Shown: positions 26,373 to 39,043 of the stretch, in pieces
Position numbering within the stretch: the first letter of the stretch is position 1
Layout: every line of letters starts with the position of its first letter
NCBI GenBank assembly: GCA_030248295.1
Contig: JASANH010000606.1
Coordinates: forward strand, 1,116,001 to 1,180,000
DNA length: 64,000 bases
Origin: Mesodorylaimus sp. YZB2_4
Taxonomy: Eukaryota > Nematoda > Enoplea > Dorylaimida > Dorylaimidae
Direction of reading: 5' to 3'
Position numbers and translations under genes: made by a program
Notes under the pieces: model-generated
The model's input: the letters and a program-made list of their open reading frames with translations, nothing else
What the model was told of the DNA's origin: nothing
The model's database searches: none

Positions 26373-27685
26373 TCACTCCCTCGAGACCAGCGGATAGGCA
26401 GTGGGGCAAGAGCCAAAATCTTCCCAGAAAAACCCAGAAAAAATGCTTGCCTGCGTTCGCTGAGTCACCGACGTGTTGGCAAACTTGTCGAAAACCTCGG
26501 TCTTGCCTTTGGCCATCGTATTCGCAAACACTGCCGTCTTTGTCATTGTCTTGTTCGAAGCTGCAGGCACTTGGGTCTTGTTCGAAACTGCGGGCACTTG
26601 GGTCTTGTCCCGGAACTGTGTGTTGTCGGGCGCTCGCGTTTTGTCCGCAAATGTTTCACCGGGCACTTCGGTAGCGGGCACTTTCTGCAAGAAATGTCAA
26701 GTGGACAAGGCGGTTTATGAAAAGACCCGGCATACCGTATTTCCACCCATCACGATGTAGCATCCATCGTCTGCGCATTTCTTCCGAAAACAAAGCATCA
26801 GTCCTGCTATTCCCAAACACAACCAAGCATGGTTTGCTTACGGTCTTGTCAGGCACTTGTGTATTTTCATCGGCCATCGTTCTATCGGGATCGAGCTTCT
26901 TCGCTTGTCCCTTCTTCTTTCCGCCTTTCTTGGCAACTCTGGTTTTTTCCGACTGAAATAACAGGACAGTGGATCAGATTTCAGAATATCGATAAGCCTA
27001 AGCGCTCGATGCTGCTCAAACATCCAGGGCATCGATGCTTCCAGGCGCTACCCGAAATTTCATCATAGGCTCTTAGGCTTACCACAACAGTCGGAGCTTG
27101 CGTTTGCTCCAAAACCGTGGCGCCTTTGTCTGCTGCGGATTGTTCAATGACCGTTTCCGCCTTGGGTTTCTTCTTTTTCGGCGAGGCGCCCTTTTTCTTT
27201 CTTTTCACTCCTGCTTTCTTCTTGGGTGATTTAGGAGACGGCTTCTTTTTTGTGACCTCAGATTGGTCCTTCGGCTCTTCTTCCTCCTCTTCTTCTTCAC
27301 CTTCCCCGTTCTCCTCTTCGTTCTCTTCTCCATCGCCCTCACCCTCAGTTTCGACCTGGACGCTCTTTTTGCCTTTCTTTCCCGCCTTCTTTTCTGTCTT
27401 CTCGTCTTCTTTCTTGCCGCAAGCGCACAGTAAACCAATCAGGAAGAGCGACGCGAAAGCCGTAGATGCCAAAACGAAAACGAACAACTGATCTGATCGT
27501 AAGTCACCGTCATCTGATCGGCGCTCTATCGACGCGTCCATATCAGGCAAAGGAGCCATCAGCAGCCAACTGCACTTCGCCGCAAAAGCGAACACACTGA
27601 TCGCCCACACAGACCATACAATTCGTACTTGCTGCAGCAAGCTGTACACTGCGATTCGACAATGTCGTAGCCACCATGTCACCAT
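26373..27685 (-). CDS. Unrecognised membrane protein with K/E-rich tail and NKTQVPA repeats
   Basis: Three exons, 27685-27083, 26952-26842 and 26684-26373, join in phase to 341 residues. I do not recognise the family. From the start MVTWWLRHC there is a hydrophobic stretch (about residues 10-45, SVWAISVFAFAAKCSWLLMA), a short acidic/basic loop (IERRSDDGDLRSD) and a second membrane segment QLFVFVLASTAFASLFLIGL followed by LCACGKK. The rest is a highly charged tail: a glutamate-rich block, then KKKPSPKSPKKK-type lysine/proline repeats. The C-terminal ~100 residues repeat variants of DKTxVP and SNKTQVPA. The layout (membrane anchor plus long charged cytosolic tail) recalls triadin/junctin or p180 tails, but no specific motif supports either. 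The start is uncertain: MAPLPDMD, leaving one membrane segment, and sites up to 27790 across a G10 tract are alternatives. Confidence 0.7.
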
Positions 27686-30436
27686 GACTTTTACGCTGTC
27701 CGGCGAGCGGGGGGGGGGGGCGGACGGGCTAATGGCGTTAGTATAAATGGGCCTTTCAAGAGAGACCAGTACCATGAGAAGGTACGACACGGTCCACTTC
27801 CTTTTGATAATCTACTGTGATCCTAGGTATTCCTTTCTACTGTACATTAGAACACAAATGTCAGAGGCCTCCTACAACAAAAGTTTGTTGCTGAGTGGTG
27901 AGCAGAGCAGTGGCTACCGAGCACGGAAGGAGCATTATGATTAGTATGTACTGTACTCGGATTCGTGCTGATTTTAAAAAAAACAAGAGCACTAGCCGCC
28001 TCTCGCATTCTGCTTGTTAAACTGGCTAAACTCGCAGTCAGAGAGGGATGTGGATTTTGTTGCTAAGTAGTCGCAGTAACCTCGTTCTCATATTGCCACT
28101 CGAGCTGCTGTATCAAAAAATCGTAACACCTCACTGCTTTAGCGCTGTAGCACAAGCTGGTCTGCCAAGCAGCCTATGAGTTATGCCCCACGCCAAGCAT
28201 GTTGTGGTGGTTGCAATCCAGTTTCATATGCTTGTGCAGTGTCTGCTATCCTATGATTAGGTGCAATGCCGGCTGAGTGGGAGGTCCCTTTGATTTTGAC
28301 AAGCTGACAGTGACGTCGGGGGCGTGTCTCATCATGGAGCCGCCAGTCCATCGGCCTGTGGAGGTCACCAAGGACCGTAAGCTATCAACTCTTAATTTCG
28401 CTTAGCCCGAATGAAATTCCATATACACTCAAATTCTATTATACAGCACGGGACGATAATGGAGTGCTCGTGGCTGTTGTGACAATTTGACTCGCCTCCG
28501 TCTCTTCTGATGTGACCAAATTGATTCGAGGGGGAAGAAATTTCAGTGACTCGGATTAGCCGACACGAAACGAGTCGATCATCTCTAAATATAATGTTAG
28601 GCCACTATGGGTCTTTGGAGACCGTGGCCTGAAGTTTCCTCTTTAATGTGTTACGGTTAGACGCAGTTTCGGCCCTTTATTGGCTCCCGCGATGGCATAA
28701 ATTGAAATTGGCTCGGTACAAGTGGCCCGTCGCCGTTTTCCTTTTCGATATTGCCAATTACAGACGCGACCGTTGGCTCTATGTTAGCCAAACGATTGCC
28801 ACTTTAGCTCTGCGCCGCTTCATCAGTCTTCTCTGGGCTCTCTCCTCCCTGGTCTACTGTAACTGCGCGACACGACCAGCAGTCCGATGACGCTTACTCT
28901 TTGTCATGGCTGCATGTGCTGGACAGTCAACTCCCTGCACATATGACATGCATGATACTCTATCAACCGTGCATAGAAGGCACACTGGTCGTGTCGGTGA
29001 CCATATCACTTCAGCCGACCCACCCATCACGTGACTGGAATTCAATGAGTACAGACAGATCCATCTGCAACATGCGTGACTTCCTTTCCGAGAGAAAACC
29101 TGCAAGACTATAATGACAACCTTTCCCATCTCAGTCCACATTTCAAAGAGCACAGTAAGTTGGTCCGCACAAGAGAGAATAACCTCCACAAAAACCGCCT
29201 CAGAACTGTGCCTCTATTTGTGGACTAGGTAAGCCACACTTCTCGCATTGCCCATTCGAGAATGTTATCCACTGGCCTTCGTACGGCGTTCCCCCCCGAG
29301 CGCCTACGTGGACATGGCCCGGGACACAGACACTTGAAAACTGCTATAATCCCGTTCTCTCCGAGGTTGACATGTCTTGGTGAGTGTAATCAACTCAGCG
29401 TCACCGCATCTGAGGCGCGCATGGTCAAGAGAGAAGAGGCAGGTCTCAGGAGGCTCGCCAACGAACATGTTAAGACATCGCCGACGCTGGTGTCTCGTCA
29501 AGACCGCAAAAACAAAAGAGCCAAGATCCTCATCACTCGGCTTAGACAAGGAGCCTTTTGTCCTCAGCCGAACCAATAAGCAGGAATTAGATTAAGGAGC
29601 AGGCATCTCGCTAAGCCGTTAATTTAATTACGTCCACGACAGCCAGAAAAGAAACAACAATTTGTTTTCCCATAACAAGACTGACTGTAGCTGCCCCCAC
29701 AATTTTGCTCTTTTCCTTCCTGGCACACTGTAGATAGATGCTCGGAAACAAAAATTAGCTAACTTTTTTAAAGTTGTCCAATTTTCAGTGGAAACCTCTG
29801 TGTTTTAGGCAAATGATGATGTGTATGGTTCTGCGTGGCATTTGCTATAAGTACCGATAAACTTTGCAAACAAGGTCTAGTACATATTTTCGAGTTTCAG
29901 CATCCCTCTCGTCCACACGAAGAAGCACGAAGGCTGTGCTAAGTCAGCCAGCGATTACCCCCGGAAATGCCCTAAACAGAATCAACTCCTTCTTCCCACT
30001 GACACGTGACCCGGCCAACCCCTTTTCCTTATTGGGCATTGACGCCTCGGATTGCGCACATCCGCTCCGTGCGTGGATCAAACGCTGTTTAAGGCCGAGA
30101 GCGCCATTCGACGAAGGGGCAGCGGGGAGGGGTTGAAGGGTGAAAATATAAGATACTATATCCATAGTCATGTGTGATCATTTACGACGCCGTCCAAAGC
30201 AGCTGCCGCCATCGTTCCGGCTCCTGCCGCGCCATAGCACTTTCAATGGCCGGTGCTCGTGCGTTTGACTGAAAACAGTCCCAACGATTCTTTGGCGCTC
30301 CTAGGTGCCCCTGGTTTCCGCTTTTCGCTTTCCTAAAAAGGCAAGCTGTCGCAGAGCGATTAGTTGTATCGCTTTTCGCTTTGGCAGTCGCATTCTGTGA
30401 AACAGCGAGTGAAGGTCGATCCACAAAAGGCCAAGT
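27686..30436. other. Intergenic region between divergent genes
   Basis: About 2.75 kb between the minus-strand membrane-protein gene and the plus-strand nuclear receptor, so it holds both promoters. A G10 tract sits at about 27711-27720. A small ATG frame at 28334-28376 ends exactly at a GTAAG donor and could be an unplaced first exon. Nothing else is supported. Confidence 0.4.
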
Positions 30437-33400
30437 ATGTCGACCTCGGATGGAGAGCTGTTGGAAGTCAACGAAGCTGACAACGATACTCATGTCAATA
30501 AAAGCAGTCGTGATAAGAGAAAGACACCGTCCACCGAAACCGATGGATCCAATCACTCGGCCGGACCACTAAAACTCGTCAGAGGCGAGAACGGGGACAG
30601 GATTCGAAACGATGGAGATGACTCCTCAGAGTGCTCGCGTAAGTATGCATGAAGTCTGATAGGTGATAAGGCGATTGGGGTTGACTCTGATCTTGTATGG
30701 TGTGTGCAGGATTGTGTCTGTCGCTCTCCTCCCTGGCTTAAGGTCCCCAAGGTGATACTAGGCTCCTGATCAGAGACGTGTACAGTAGACCCTCTTGCGT
30801 CATGTCTAGTCCATTGCTCGTTCGATGCTCACCTTGTTAGTGCCTAGGACTGAGACACTCGACGAAAGTGATGATGTGACAACGTCAGTCGAATGGCGAT
30901 CGTTTAGCAAAAAGGAGAAATAGAATCGCGAAAGAACGTAATTAACGCCGACGATGCTCTGACTGTCTGCTCCTAACGCCGTTCGGCTCACGAATTAATC
31001 GAAATCTCAGCACGACTTCCGTTCCAGAAAACAATGAGCCACGCGTGTCTTCGACTTTCGTCCTCACCCGGTGTTCGTAATCGGTTGGGGGGACAGGCTG
31101 TAGTTGATGTTTTGACGTGATCAATCGGCACAGCGCACGCTCGCTTGCTCACGGAACGAAACTAATTACTGACACGAAACGACTAAACCTTTCACATTTT
31201 CCAACCTCCCTGCTTCTTTGCCTTTTTCGAATCATTGACCTCAAATGCCTCGGCTTACTGTAATAGCAGAACCAACATGGTGAGGAAGGTCTTTGGAGAA
31301 TCAGCGGCGGTGCAGTGGACGCCTGACTTGACCAAATGTTCACATTTTAGCCCCGCTGGGCCAATCCCAAGCAGTTACTGGCGGCTACGGTTCCCCTTTG
31401 ATCACCCCGGTGAACCTTAGCTGCACTGTACCTACCATCGCACCCTACGTTACTCCCAACATCTTCATGCCAACACCCCTGTTGCCCACGCCGTTTCTGC
31501 ATCCTCCTCCACCGCCTTTTGCAACGCTACCCTCGTCGACTATGTCCAATTCGGCAACGCCCATGCGATTCGGCGGTGATCTAGTAGGTAACTCCCCGTC
31601 AGCTCCGTCCGGCTCGTCCTCTTCGTCGGCTACCGTAGTCAGTGTGGCCGCATCAGCCAATTACGCTCCGGCCAATATAAAGCGAGCCAACTCCAGTTCA
31701 CCCAGTCTGCTGTGCGGTGAGTACGATATGGAGCATACTGTAATTTAGGGAAGGACTGGTTTGTATTTATGGATCCAACATTGTAGCTGTATGTTCGGAC
31801 GTGTCATCTGGGAAGCACTATGGCATTCTGGCATGCAACGGATGTTCTGGATTTTTCAAGCGCAGTGTGCGACGCAAACTGATTTATCGGTAAGTAGGCA
31901 ATTTTTGGGTGGCTCAAGCCTGCCTTGACTGATCGTGCTCATCTCAGATGCCAAGCGGGCACTGGCAATTGCATAGTTGACAAGGCCCATCGCAATCAAT
32001 GCCAAGCTTGTCGGCTGAAGAAATGTTTGGCCATGGGCATGAATAAAGATGGTGAGTTGGTCGTGGTGGGCGGGTCACTTTCTCCAGTTGACTTCGGTCG
32101 CTTTAGCTGTTCAAAATGAGCGTCAACCGCGCAATACGGCTACCATTAGGCCACCACTAGGCATGGATCTGACAGCAGCAAATGCTGAACAGTTTTTTCG
32201 AGAGTACGCTGGTGCCGTGTCGGCTGCGGTCGGAGTACTGGCGTCGCCAAAATCAGTCGGAGCTGCAAGCAATTCCAACGATCAACAACCATCGACGCCC
32301 GAACATCGGAATTCTGGACGTTCTGGGAACAGGGATGAAGGTGAACATGAGTCGTCGGTGCCGCTTGAGTGCACTAAACGAATAGTCGGGTAGACCATAG
32401 GGTGGGGATACAAATATGACGTTGAGCTGCTCGTATTTGACCCTAATCTTGTAGAGAGCTAGCTAACGGGGTTATCCTACCCATGCCAGCACCTGCTCAG
32501 CTGTGTTCCATTCCTTCCGACATTAACACTTCATTCATTTTAACAAACTGACTTCGGCCTTGATCAGATGACAACTCGGACTCTGGAGACGACGTTTCGT
32601 CATCAAGGAAAGATGACAATGGTAGCACGGCAGAGACGGGCAGTTGTTTGACCAGTCAGCAGCAGATAGCAGCCAACTGCTTCGGGGCAGCCAACTTGGC
32701 GAGTTCGGTCACGAGCCTGTTGTACACAGCACCATCGCCAGCGCACGAGACTGTCTACGAGACTTCAGCACGACTGCTGTTCATGGCAGTGAAATGGGCA
32801 AAGAATCTGCCATCGTTCACAACTCTACCATTTCGGGATCAAGTAAGCACTAACTACATTTCTCTGGCCTAACTTTTAGTGAACTCCTCTATAGGTCATA
32901 CTCTTGGAGGAAGGCTGGGCTGATTTGTTCTTGCTGAGTGTATTCCAGTGGTCCATGCCCATGGAGTCGTGCCCAGTACTGGCGGCACCTTTGTTCCCTG
33001 AACTGGGCTCAGCTGGAGGAGTCAAACCATCGGACATTCGATACCTTCAAGATCTATTCGTGCGATTCCGTGCATATGCTATCGATCCGGCCGAATTTGC
33101 ATGTTTGAAAGCAATTGTTCTATTTCGGCCAGGTACGGCTTTAGACTAATTAGCTCGTTTCCTGAGCTGTGGAGTAATCGATCATACTCGCTTCCTGACG
33201 CGGCATCTCTGACGTAGGAGCCACTTAACTCTGGCCACGTGTCAGCGCATCTATTAGAGCGGCTACATCCTGCAGCGAGAGCCGTAGCTGATGTTTGACA
33301 GGAAGCATGCTAGCGAAATGTTCATGTTCATGTTTTACCACATCACCAAACGCTTACGCGCACTCGAGGGTGGAGGGACACATTTTACACGAAATGATTT

Positions 33401-33763
33401 ACCGGCCCGCGAAATTCGATGCGGGGCTTGAGATCGTGTTAACCAACTGCTGAATCTTCATATTTTTAGAAGCACGTGGGCTCAAGGACCCGCATCAAGT
33501 GGAGTATCTGCAAGATCAAGCGCAAAACATGTTGTGCAGCCACGCTCGCATGCAGCAGGCTTCTCCGCCATTGAGGTACAGGATAAGTCTGAGCTACTTC
33601 TAACTAGATAAATGCATGGTCTCGTTTCAGGTTTGGACGCATGTTACTGATGTTGCCGCTTCTACGTACAGTCGGCGCTGAGAAAATCGAACTGCTGTTC
33701 TTTCATAGAACTATCGGAAACACTCCCATGGAAAAGCTGCTTTGCGATATGTACAAGAGCTGA
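30437..33763 (+). CDS. NR2E3: Nuclear receptor, NR2E3 / FAX-1 / Hr51 group
   Basis: A ligand-regulated or orphan transcription factor; relatives specify photoreceptor or neuronal identity. Exons 30437-30638, 31351-31716, 31787-31889, 31948-32051, 32107-32340, 32568-32842, 32895-33132, 33470-33575 and 33631-33763 join in phase to 586 residues. The DNA-binding domain (from about residue 190) has [20 protein letters not shown], with the NR2E3-type P-box CNGCSG, then [20 protein letters not shown] and [15 protein letters not shown]. The ligand-binding domain carries [33 protein letters not shown] and the C-terminal AF-2 region [17 protein letters not shown]. The N-terminal A/B region is about 190 residues, rich in S, P and T with a PPPPPF run. 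The hinge is acidic and low-complexity. The DBD is split by introns after CRRKLIYR and after MNKD. The symbol denotes the orthology group; a nematode copy would be called fax-1. Confidence 0.95.
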
Positions 33764-35428
33764 ATAGTCTAGTCAGACAGGATGGAGGCATGTGTGCTGT
33801 GTGTGATGTGTGTAGTGTCATTCTTTAGACTATGTCTCTAGGTCACAGTAACTAAAATTACGTTGATTTTGAGGCTATTTATTATGCACGTACACGTTCA
33901 TGTTCTCAATCAAGACTCCAGTATGCAAATACAGTAACTAAGGATCTGTGATGATGAGTCCTGAAGGAGATAGCGGAGCGATGTGCCCGCGGCCAGCGAT
34001 TGCAGCTGCAGCGATAATATGAGAAATTTGTATCTTCAGGCGAACTTTTTTTGTGTCCATAATTGTTCAAAGTTGAGCGATATGATTGGAAAGCATACAC
34101 GTAAAAAATTTTGTCACCGGGGGGCGGAGCTTGGCTGTGTACTCCGCATAAATTGCTCCGCTAGATCGTTATTAAATATCGAATGCTCTGAAGTCAAAGA
34201 GAGCTCAAAAGCCTTTCAGAGACAGCGTTCTTTCATTCCAATGAGCAAGGGTTTTGCTCGCAGTTGATCGAGACTAACAATATGACAAGGCCACGAACCC
34301 CGCTACGTACTGTACACCAGACTTATAAAAAGGTGATAACCACACACAAAACACCCTGTTTGATGCGATAACATGTCCTTCGTTACCGTCCGACTTTTCC
34401 TTTAATCACCCCACCAGAACTTATTGTTCGTGGAGGCGACACATGATAAGGTGTTTTGCAAGGCAGACTAAAACTACGACTACTTTACTGGTCAATAACG
34501 AGACAAGCGAGTCAGAAACAGACGCGCTGCGAGTGCTAGTGCTAAATCGAAGTATAATTGTGGGCAGTACGAACACAAAACAAGGTTTTGACCGCATCAT
34601 GCTGTCATCAGCAAAATGGCAAAACGCTGCACATAAGAAGGGACAAACCAGAATGTTTTGGCAGTACAGGTGGCTAATGTCTAGCCAGATCAGGGCCTGT
34701 TGAAGTAGAGACGCAAAGGACCCTCCAAAATGCCGGGCCCCACCACCCTATCGCAGGTATTGAGGTTGTCAGGGTCGACGCACAACGCTCGCCAAAAAAG
34801 GTGGTTTTCAAGTATGCGATGCCGTGCGGCGAGGATAAGAACCAGTTGCGGCGCAATGGTGCCAGACTGACCAAACGCTCTCGTGACTATTCCCCCACTT
34901 GGTCGATTCCCCACTGAGACGATTCCCCCCACTGTGCATGGTGGGGGAATCGACTCACTGACACGATGAGACATGTGACGTTTCCCCCACCATAATTTCT
35001 CGCTTGATGTGCAGACTCGACTTGGGTTGCAACAGGCAAATTCCTGAACAAATGTACGACCCATTACCCCCAGAAACGTATTCAGAGGCCCCTCAGACCT
35101 ACACTCAACTTAGCTAATGATCGATTTCGAAGCGACTTAGATTTCCGGGGCACATTTTAGGGGACATGCGGTTTGGAATAGGGTCCAAGGAAAGGAGGCG
35201 AGACAAGACCTGATCGTGAGTAACAGGGTAATGCCTTTTGCCTAAAATTTGAGTTTGTCATAAGGAGTCAGTAATGCTGTGCTACTGTCTGCTTTTAGGC
35301 GGGAGAGGCGAAGAAATTTGAGCCATCGATTTTTGAAGCTCAATTTCGCTTGCTTCGTAAGATATATAATTTTCAGACACAGGCAGAAGTTGTAATTATA
35401 GCTTTCGATTTCCTACCGAACGTAAATT
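33764..35428. other. NR2E3-NUP54 intergenic region
   Basis: About 1.7 kb. It starts with the receptor's 3' UTR (TG-rich at 33785-33820). It contains a strong hairpin at 34921-34951 (listed separately) and repeated TTCCCCCAC strings at 34890-34995. No coding exon is supported. TTTTCAG at 35370-35376 and TATAG ending at 35401 are acceptor-like sites just upstream of NUP54. Confidence 0.4.
34921..34951. repeat. GC-rich inverted repeat (hairpin)
   Basis: The arms GATTCCCCCCAC and GTGGGGGAATC flank a short loop of about seven bases, giving a near-perfect 11-bp stem. Related C5-6AC strings occur just before (about 34890-34925) and after (34981-34990). No gene is associated with it. Confidence 0.75.
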
Positions 35429-38400
35429 ATGTTCGGAACTCAGCCGTTACAACAGCAACAGCAGCAGCAATTACAGCAACAGGCTGCCGCCGCCACGTCA
35501 ACTCAGCAATTTGCCGGTATGTATGTACCCATGTACTTTTGTGTTGCTGACGATGAGACCCAATAACAGTGTACCTGTTCAAAGAGCTGCTAACCTAGCT
35601 TCACTCGTAATTCCCCAAAAGATTTTTTTGAGTGCTGCTAACAAATCGTGTTCAAATAAGGGTCTAATTTGAATCCGAAATTTATTTTACCCTTATCAGA
35701 TGCGTTTTCAAAAATGGCCGTTGCTCTTACTCGTCCTTCGATTTACGGAGATGAACGGGACGGTATCATCGCAAAATTAAATCAACTATTGGCTTTCTCT
35801 GGTTGTGGAAAGGGGGTTTATAATCGTACTGCACCTCCTGTTGACTTCACAGCGGAGAATCCATTTTGTCGTTTCAAGGTATGTTGTCTATTAGATTGGT
35901 TTTAGCCTCTGTTGGGACAATTGTGTAGTCTGTGATTATATGTTCGTTACAGGCAGTTGGTTACAATCGGCTGAGTGGCCACAAGAATGAAGACGGACTC
36001 GTGTCTTTTATCGTGCGAAAAAGTGCCACCGAAGTTTTAAACTTGCGTCAGCAATTTATCGACGGCATCTTCAGAATCATGGGATCAAAACCAAACTTGG
36101 CTCTGCATATTGAAAGTATTAGACCGCTGCCAGCCGACAAGGACAACCGTGAGAGGTAAGCGAGTGAAAATGTTTTGGAGTAAGATGGGTCATTCTGAGA
36201 TATATGGAGACAAATGGAGACAGGGACTGCGTTATGCGATTTCGTGGGCTAGAAAATTATAATTCCTGGCCGTCATCCCCCACCTCTGTTGGAGTTGGAA
36301 TGGGTGTGCATTGCGAATAGTTCACCGGCATGCCGGAATTAGAAGAATGGTCTGATTTATTTACCGTTTTCTAAAATAGATGTGAAGTGATTGCATTCGT
36401 CACAGAGGAGTCGGCAATAAATGGAGCTAAACGACGAATTCCTGCATTAGAATCGCATGCTTTCTTCTGTCAGCCTGCGAATAAAACTCAGCTGGAGCAA
36501 GGAATGCAAGTTGCTGAACTCTCACCAAAAGTTGATCCATCATCGGATAAGCTGGAAGAATATCTTACCATTCCAAGACACGGTATTCGTCCGCCGTCTG
36601 GCGTCGAAGCTGTGTCATGTCACCCATCTTTTTTTCTAGGCATCGATTGGACAGTGTGGATGCAAGCTCAACGCGATAATCCCGACCCAGGTCACTTGAT
36701 ACCATGGCCGATATTAGGATTTCCTCAGCTTCGAGAACGGCAGCTTATGCAACAGCAGGAAGTGCGGCGTCAGAGCACGGACCTTCGTGTAAGTCATTTT
36801 CGTGCACTTGTTCAGGAACTGCTTCTTTCATACAGTGCACTTCACCGCGTATGGACCTTCGCCAGTTTTGGGAACTACGGTTTTATAGATCTTTATGGTT
36901 TTAGGAGCTGATTCAGAAGATTGAACAAATTGAACAAAAAACCTTGACGTCACAGTCGAGATTGGCTCAACTGAAAACTGCTGAAGATCAACTTTCGCAT
37001 CGAGTGCTCAAGGTAAGTCATACTTGTGCAAGTATAGTGTGTTTACTTTCGATGGGTGTTCAGTGAACACTGAGTCGCCTCTTCCTGTCTTCCACCCTTT
37101 TTTTGGTGCTTGTGACCAATATGAGTAAGAAACTGTAATATATCAACGAGGCTTTGACGCGCCTGTTTTGCGATCCTATCTTTATTGCTCATCAGCTTTT
37201 AAAACTTTTATCCTAACATAAGCCAATAAAAGGTCGGGCGAGTTGTAAGTGATGAGGTTACAATACTGTAGCATTGGAAATATAACTTTTTATCCTAATA
37301 TGATTGAACTAAACTTTTGCGCACTAACCAAGTACTAACGACCTTGCTCTTGTTTCAGATCGTGGGTACCTTACTCCGACGCAGTCGTGAAGGCCACGCG
37401 TCGGATGCAAATGAAGAACTGTTGCAGAGTCGGTTGGAAAGCGTTTTTATGCGGTTGAACGGGCCGTTACAAATCAAGGTAGGAAACTGCACTCACATCT
37501 ATCCACTCCTGACAGACCTCGGTCTTTTTGGTCTTTGCATTACAGGGTCGCCTCTCCGAGCTATTGTCGCAGTTCCGAAGCCGTAATTATGCCGTGTTTG
37601 ACCAAACGATCTTTCCGCGCGTGTCAGAAGATGCTGCTGCTTCATCAAAGCTCGTTGACGAAGTGAAACCGGTAAGCAGGAGACTTATCGGCGATAGGGC
37701 ACGCACTTACAGGGGAGGGTTCGACTCCCGCCTCGGCACAAAATGATTGCCAACTATGTGTTCCTTAGCCCTCGAGTGCGCTGTATAGTGCTTGGCTATG
37801 GAAAAAGTATGACATGGCATGACACATAAGGATGGCGTGGGTCTGAATACCCCGAAACGGACTGGAGTTGAGGATGTGGGCCCTTTAAAAATTCGATGAC
37901 GCTGTTTAAAAAAAAGATTGAAGGGCCACCAAGCACTTTTCTGCCCAATGTCGGTTTTGAGGGCCTGAGAAATCCAGGCTCATTTGACAGTTAAAAAATA
38001 TTCTACTACTTAGATTTACTGCCAAAATTTAAATTTGTAAAAATGTTAGAGTTGAAGGTTTTATATTATTCACTGATCGTGAGTATTTATCATTCGTCTT
38101 GTTGACGTCGATACCATTTAAACACTCGATTTACGAGTTGTTGACCCTTTTGGAAACAGGCCCCACCTGGACGTCCCCCTTTTCCGATATTGAGGCTGTT
38201 ATGCGAGGGATCCTGCTAGATGCCCTTGTGTCGGGAGGGAATGATACCGACTTCCTGATCGAAGTTGCCTAGGCTAGGTGGTGTGGCGGCGAAAGGCTTC
38301 TGTCACGCTTTGCTTGGCAGAGCTGGAAACCAGCCGCCAGAGAAGGGGTGTAGTTCGCTCTACGCCTTGCACACACGACGGTGGGCGACTGGTCCATCCA

Positions 38401-38660
38401 TCCCTTGGGTGTCTCTAAACGAAGGTCCGCTCCCCTCAAGGGCACGGGCTGGGCATGGCTCTAAAAAGAGCTATTATAAGCGGGGGTGAACCGAAATGGT
38501 TGATCTAACTTTGGAAATTATATGGTTTTTGTTGTAGCATCTGAAAAAGTACCAAGATGGTTTGGAGAAAATGGTTGAAATCACACAAACCGATCTCAAA
38601 GACTTGGACGTGATAGAAGACGCAATTAAGAATAAGGATCGATTGGTGCCTCGGAAATAA
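35429..38660 (+). CDS. NUP54: Nuclear pore protein Nup54
   Basis: A component of the central-channel Nup62-58-54 subcomplex. Exons 35429-35516, 35700-35878, 35953-36155, 36380-36788, 36905-37012, 37359-37478, 37546-37671 and 38538-38660 give 451 residues (human 507). After a short glutamine-rich start (MFGTQPLQQQQQQ) come the conserved PSIYGDERDGIIAKLNQLL and ENPFCRFKAVGYN, the alpha/beta region, then coiled-coil segments such as ELIQKIEQIEQKTLTSQSRL and HLKKYQDGLEKMVEITQTDL. The vertebrate FG-repeat N-terminus is nearly absent, so channel-lining FG content would be low unless a 5' exon is missed. Exon 4 may hide a 39-nt GC-AG intron at 36601-36639; without it the protein has a 13-residue insertion. 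The last intron (866 nt) contains unrecognised GC-rich repeat-like DNA. AATAAA at 38919-38924 is a likely polyadenylation signal. Confidence 0.94.
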
Positions 38661-39043
38661 GGGGATCATGGAATACAGTCCATTTCGTACACGTATGCTA
38701 TCTGGTAACATTTTGTGGTAAAGCTTCGAAATCGGAACTACCAAACAATTCTAACCAAGCTTAGTAAAGACGCGTACATTCATATTCAAATTTCCTAAGC
38801 ACGTTAATCAAAGTAGAAAGCCAAACGCTGTTAACTGCATATTTGCTTTGCGAGTCAAAAACCTAATTAACAACATGACAAACAGTTAACAGCAATGGTG
38901 GCATATGTGGCACAGGCGAATAAAGTCTAGAAGACAGCAGAGAAGCGCGAAGGGAACAACATAGTTGTCAACAAACAATCGAAACAATCGCCGTCACATA
39001 AAAAACTGCAAATACTAGGTAATCACATGTGCCCGTAGTAATT
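38661..39043. other. Convergent 3' ends of NUP54 and BRE-3
   Basis: A 383-nt AT-rich spacer between tail-to-tail genes. AATAAA at 38919-38924 fits NUP54 3' end formation. No gene is seen. Confidence 0.45.

Noticed and set aside
37675-37745. Possible tRNA around GGTTCGACTCC
   Set aside because: The B-box is perfect, but I could not find an A-box at the right distance or a 5' acceptor strand pairing with the 3' end. It may be a relic at most.
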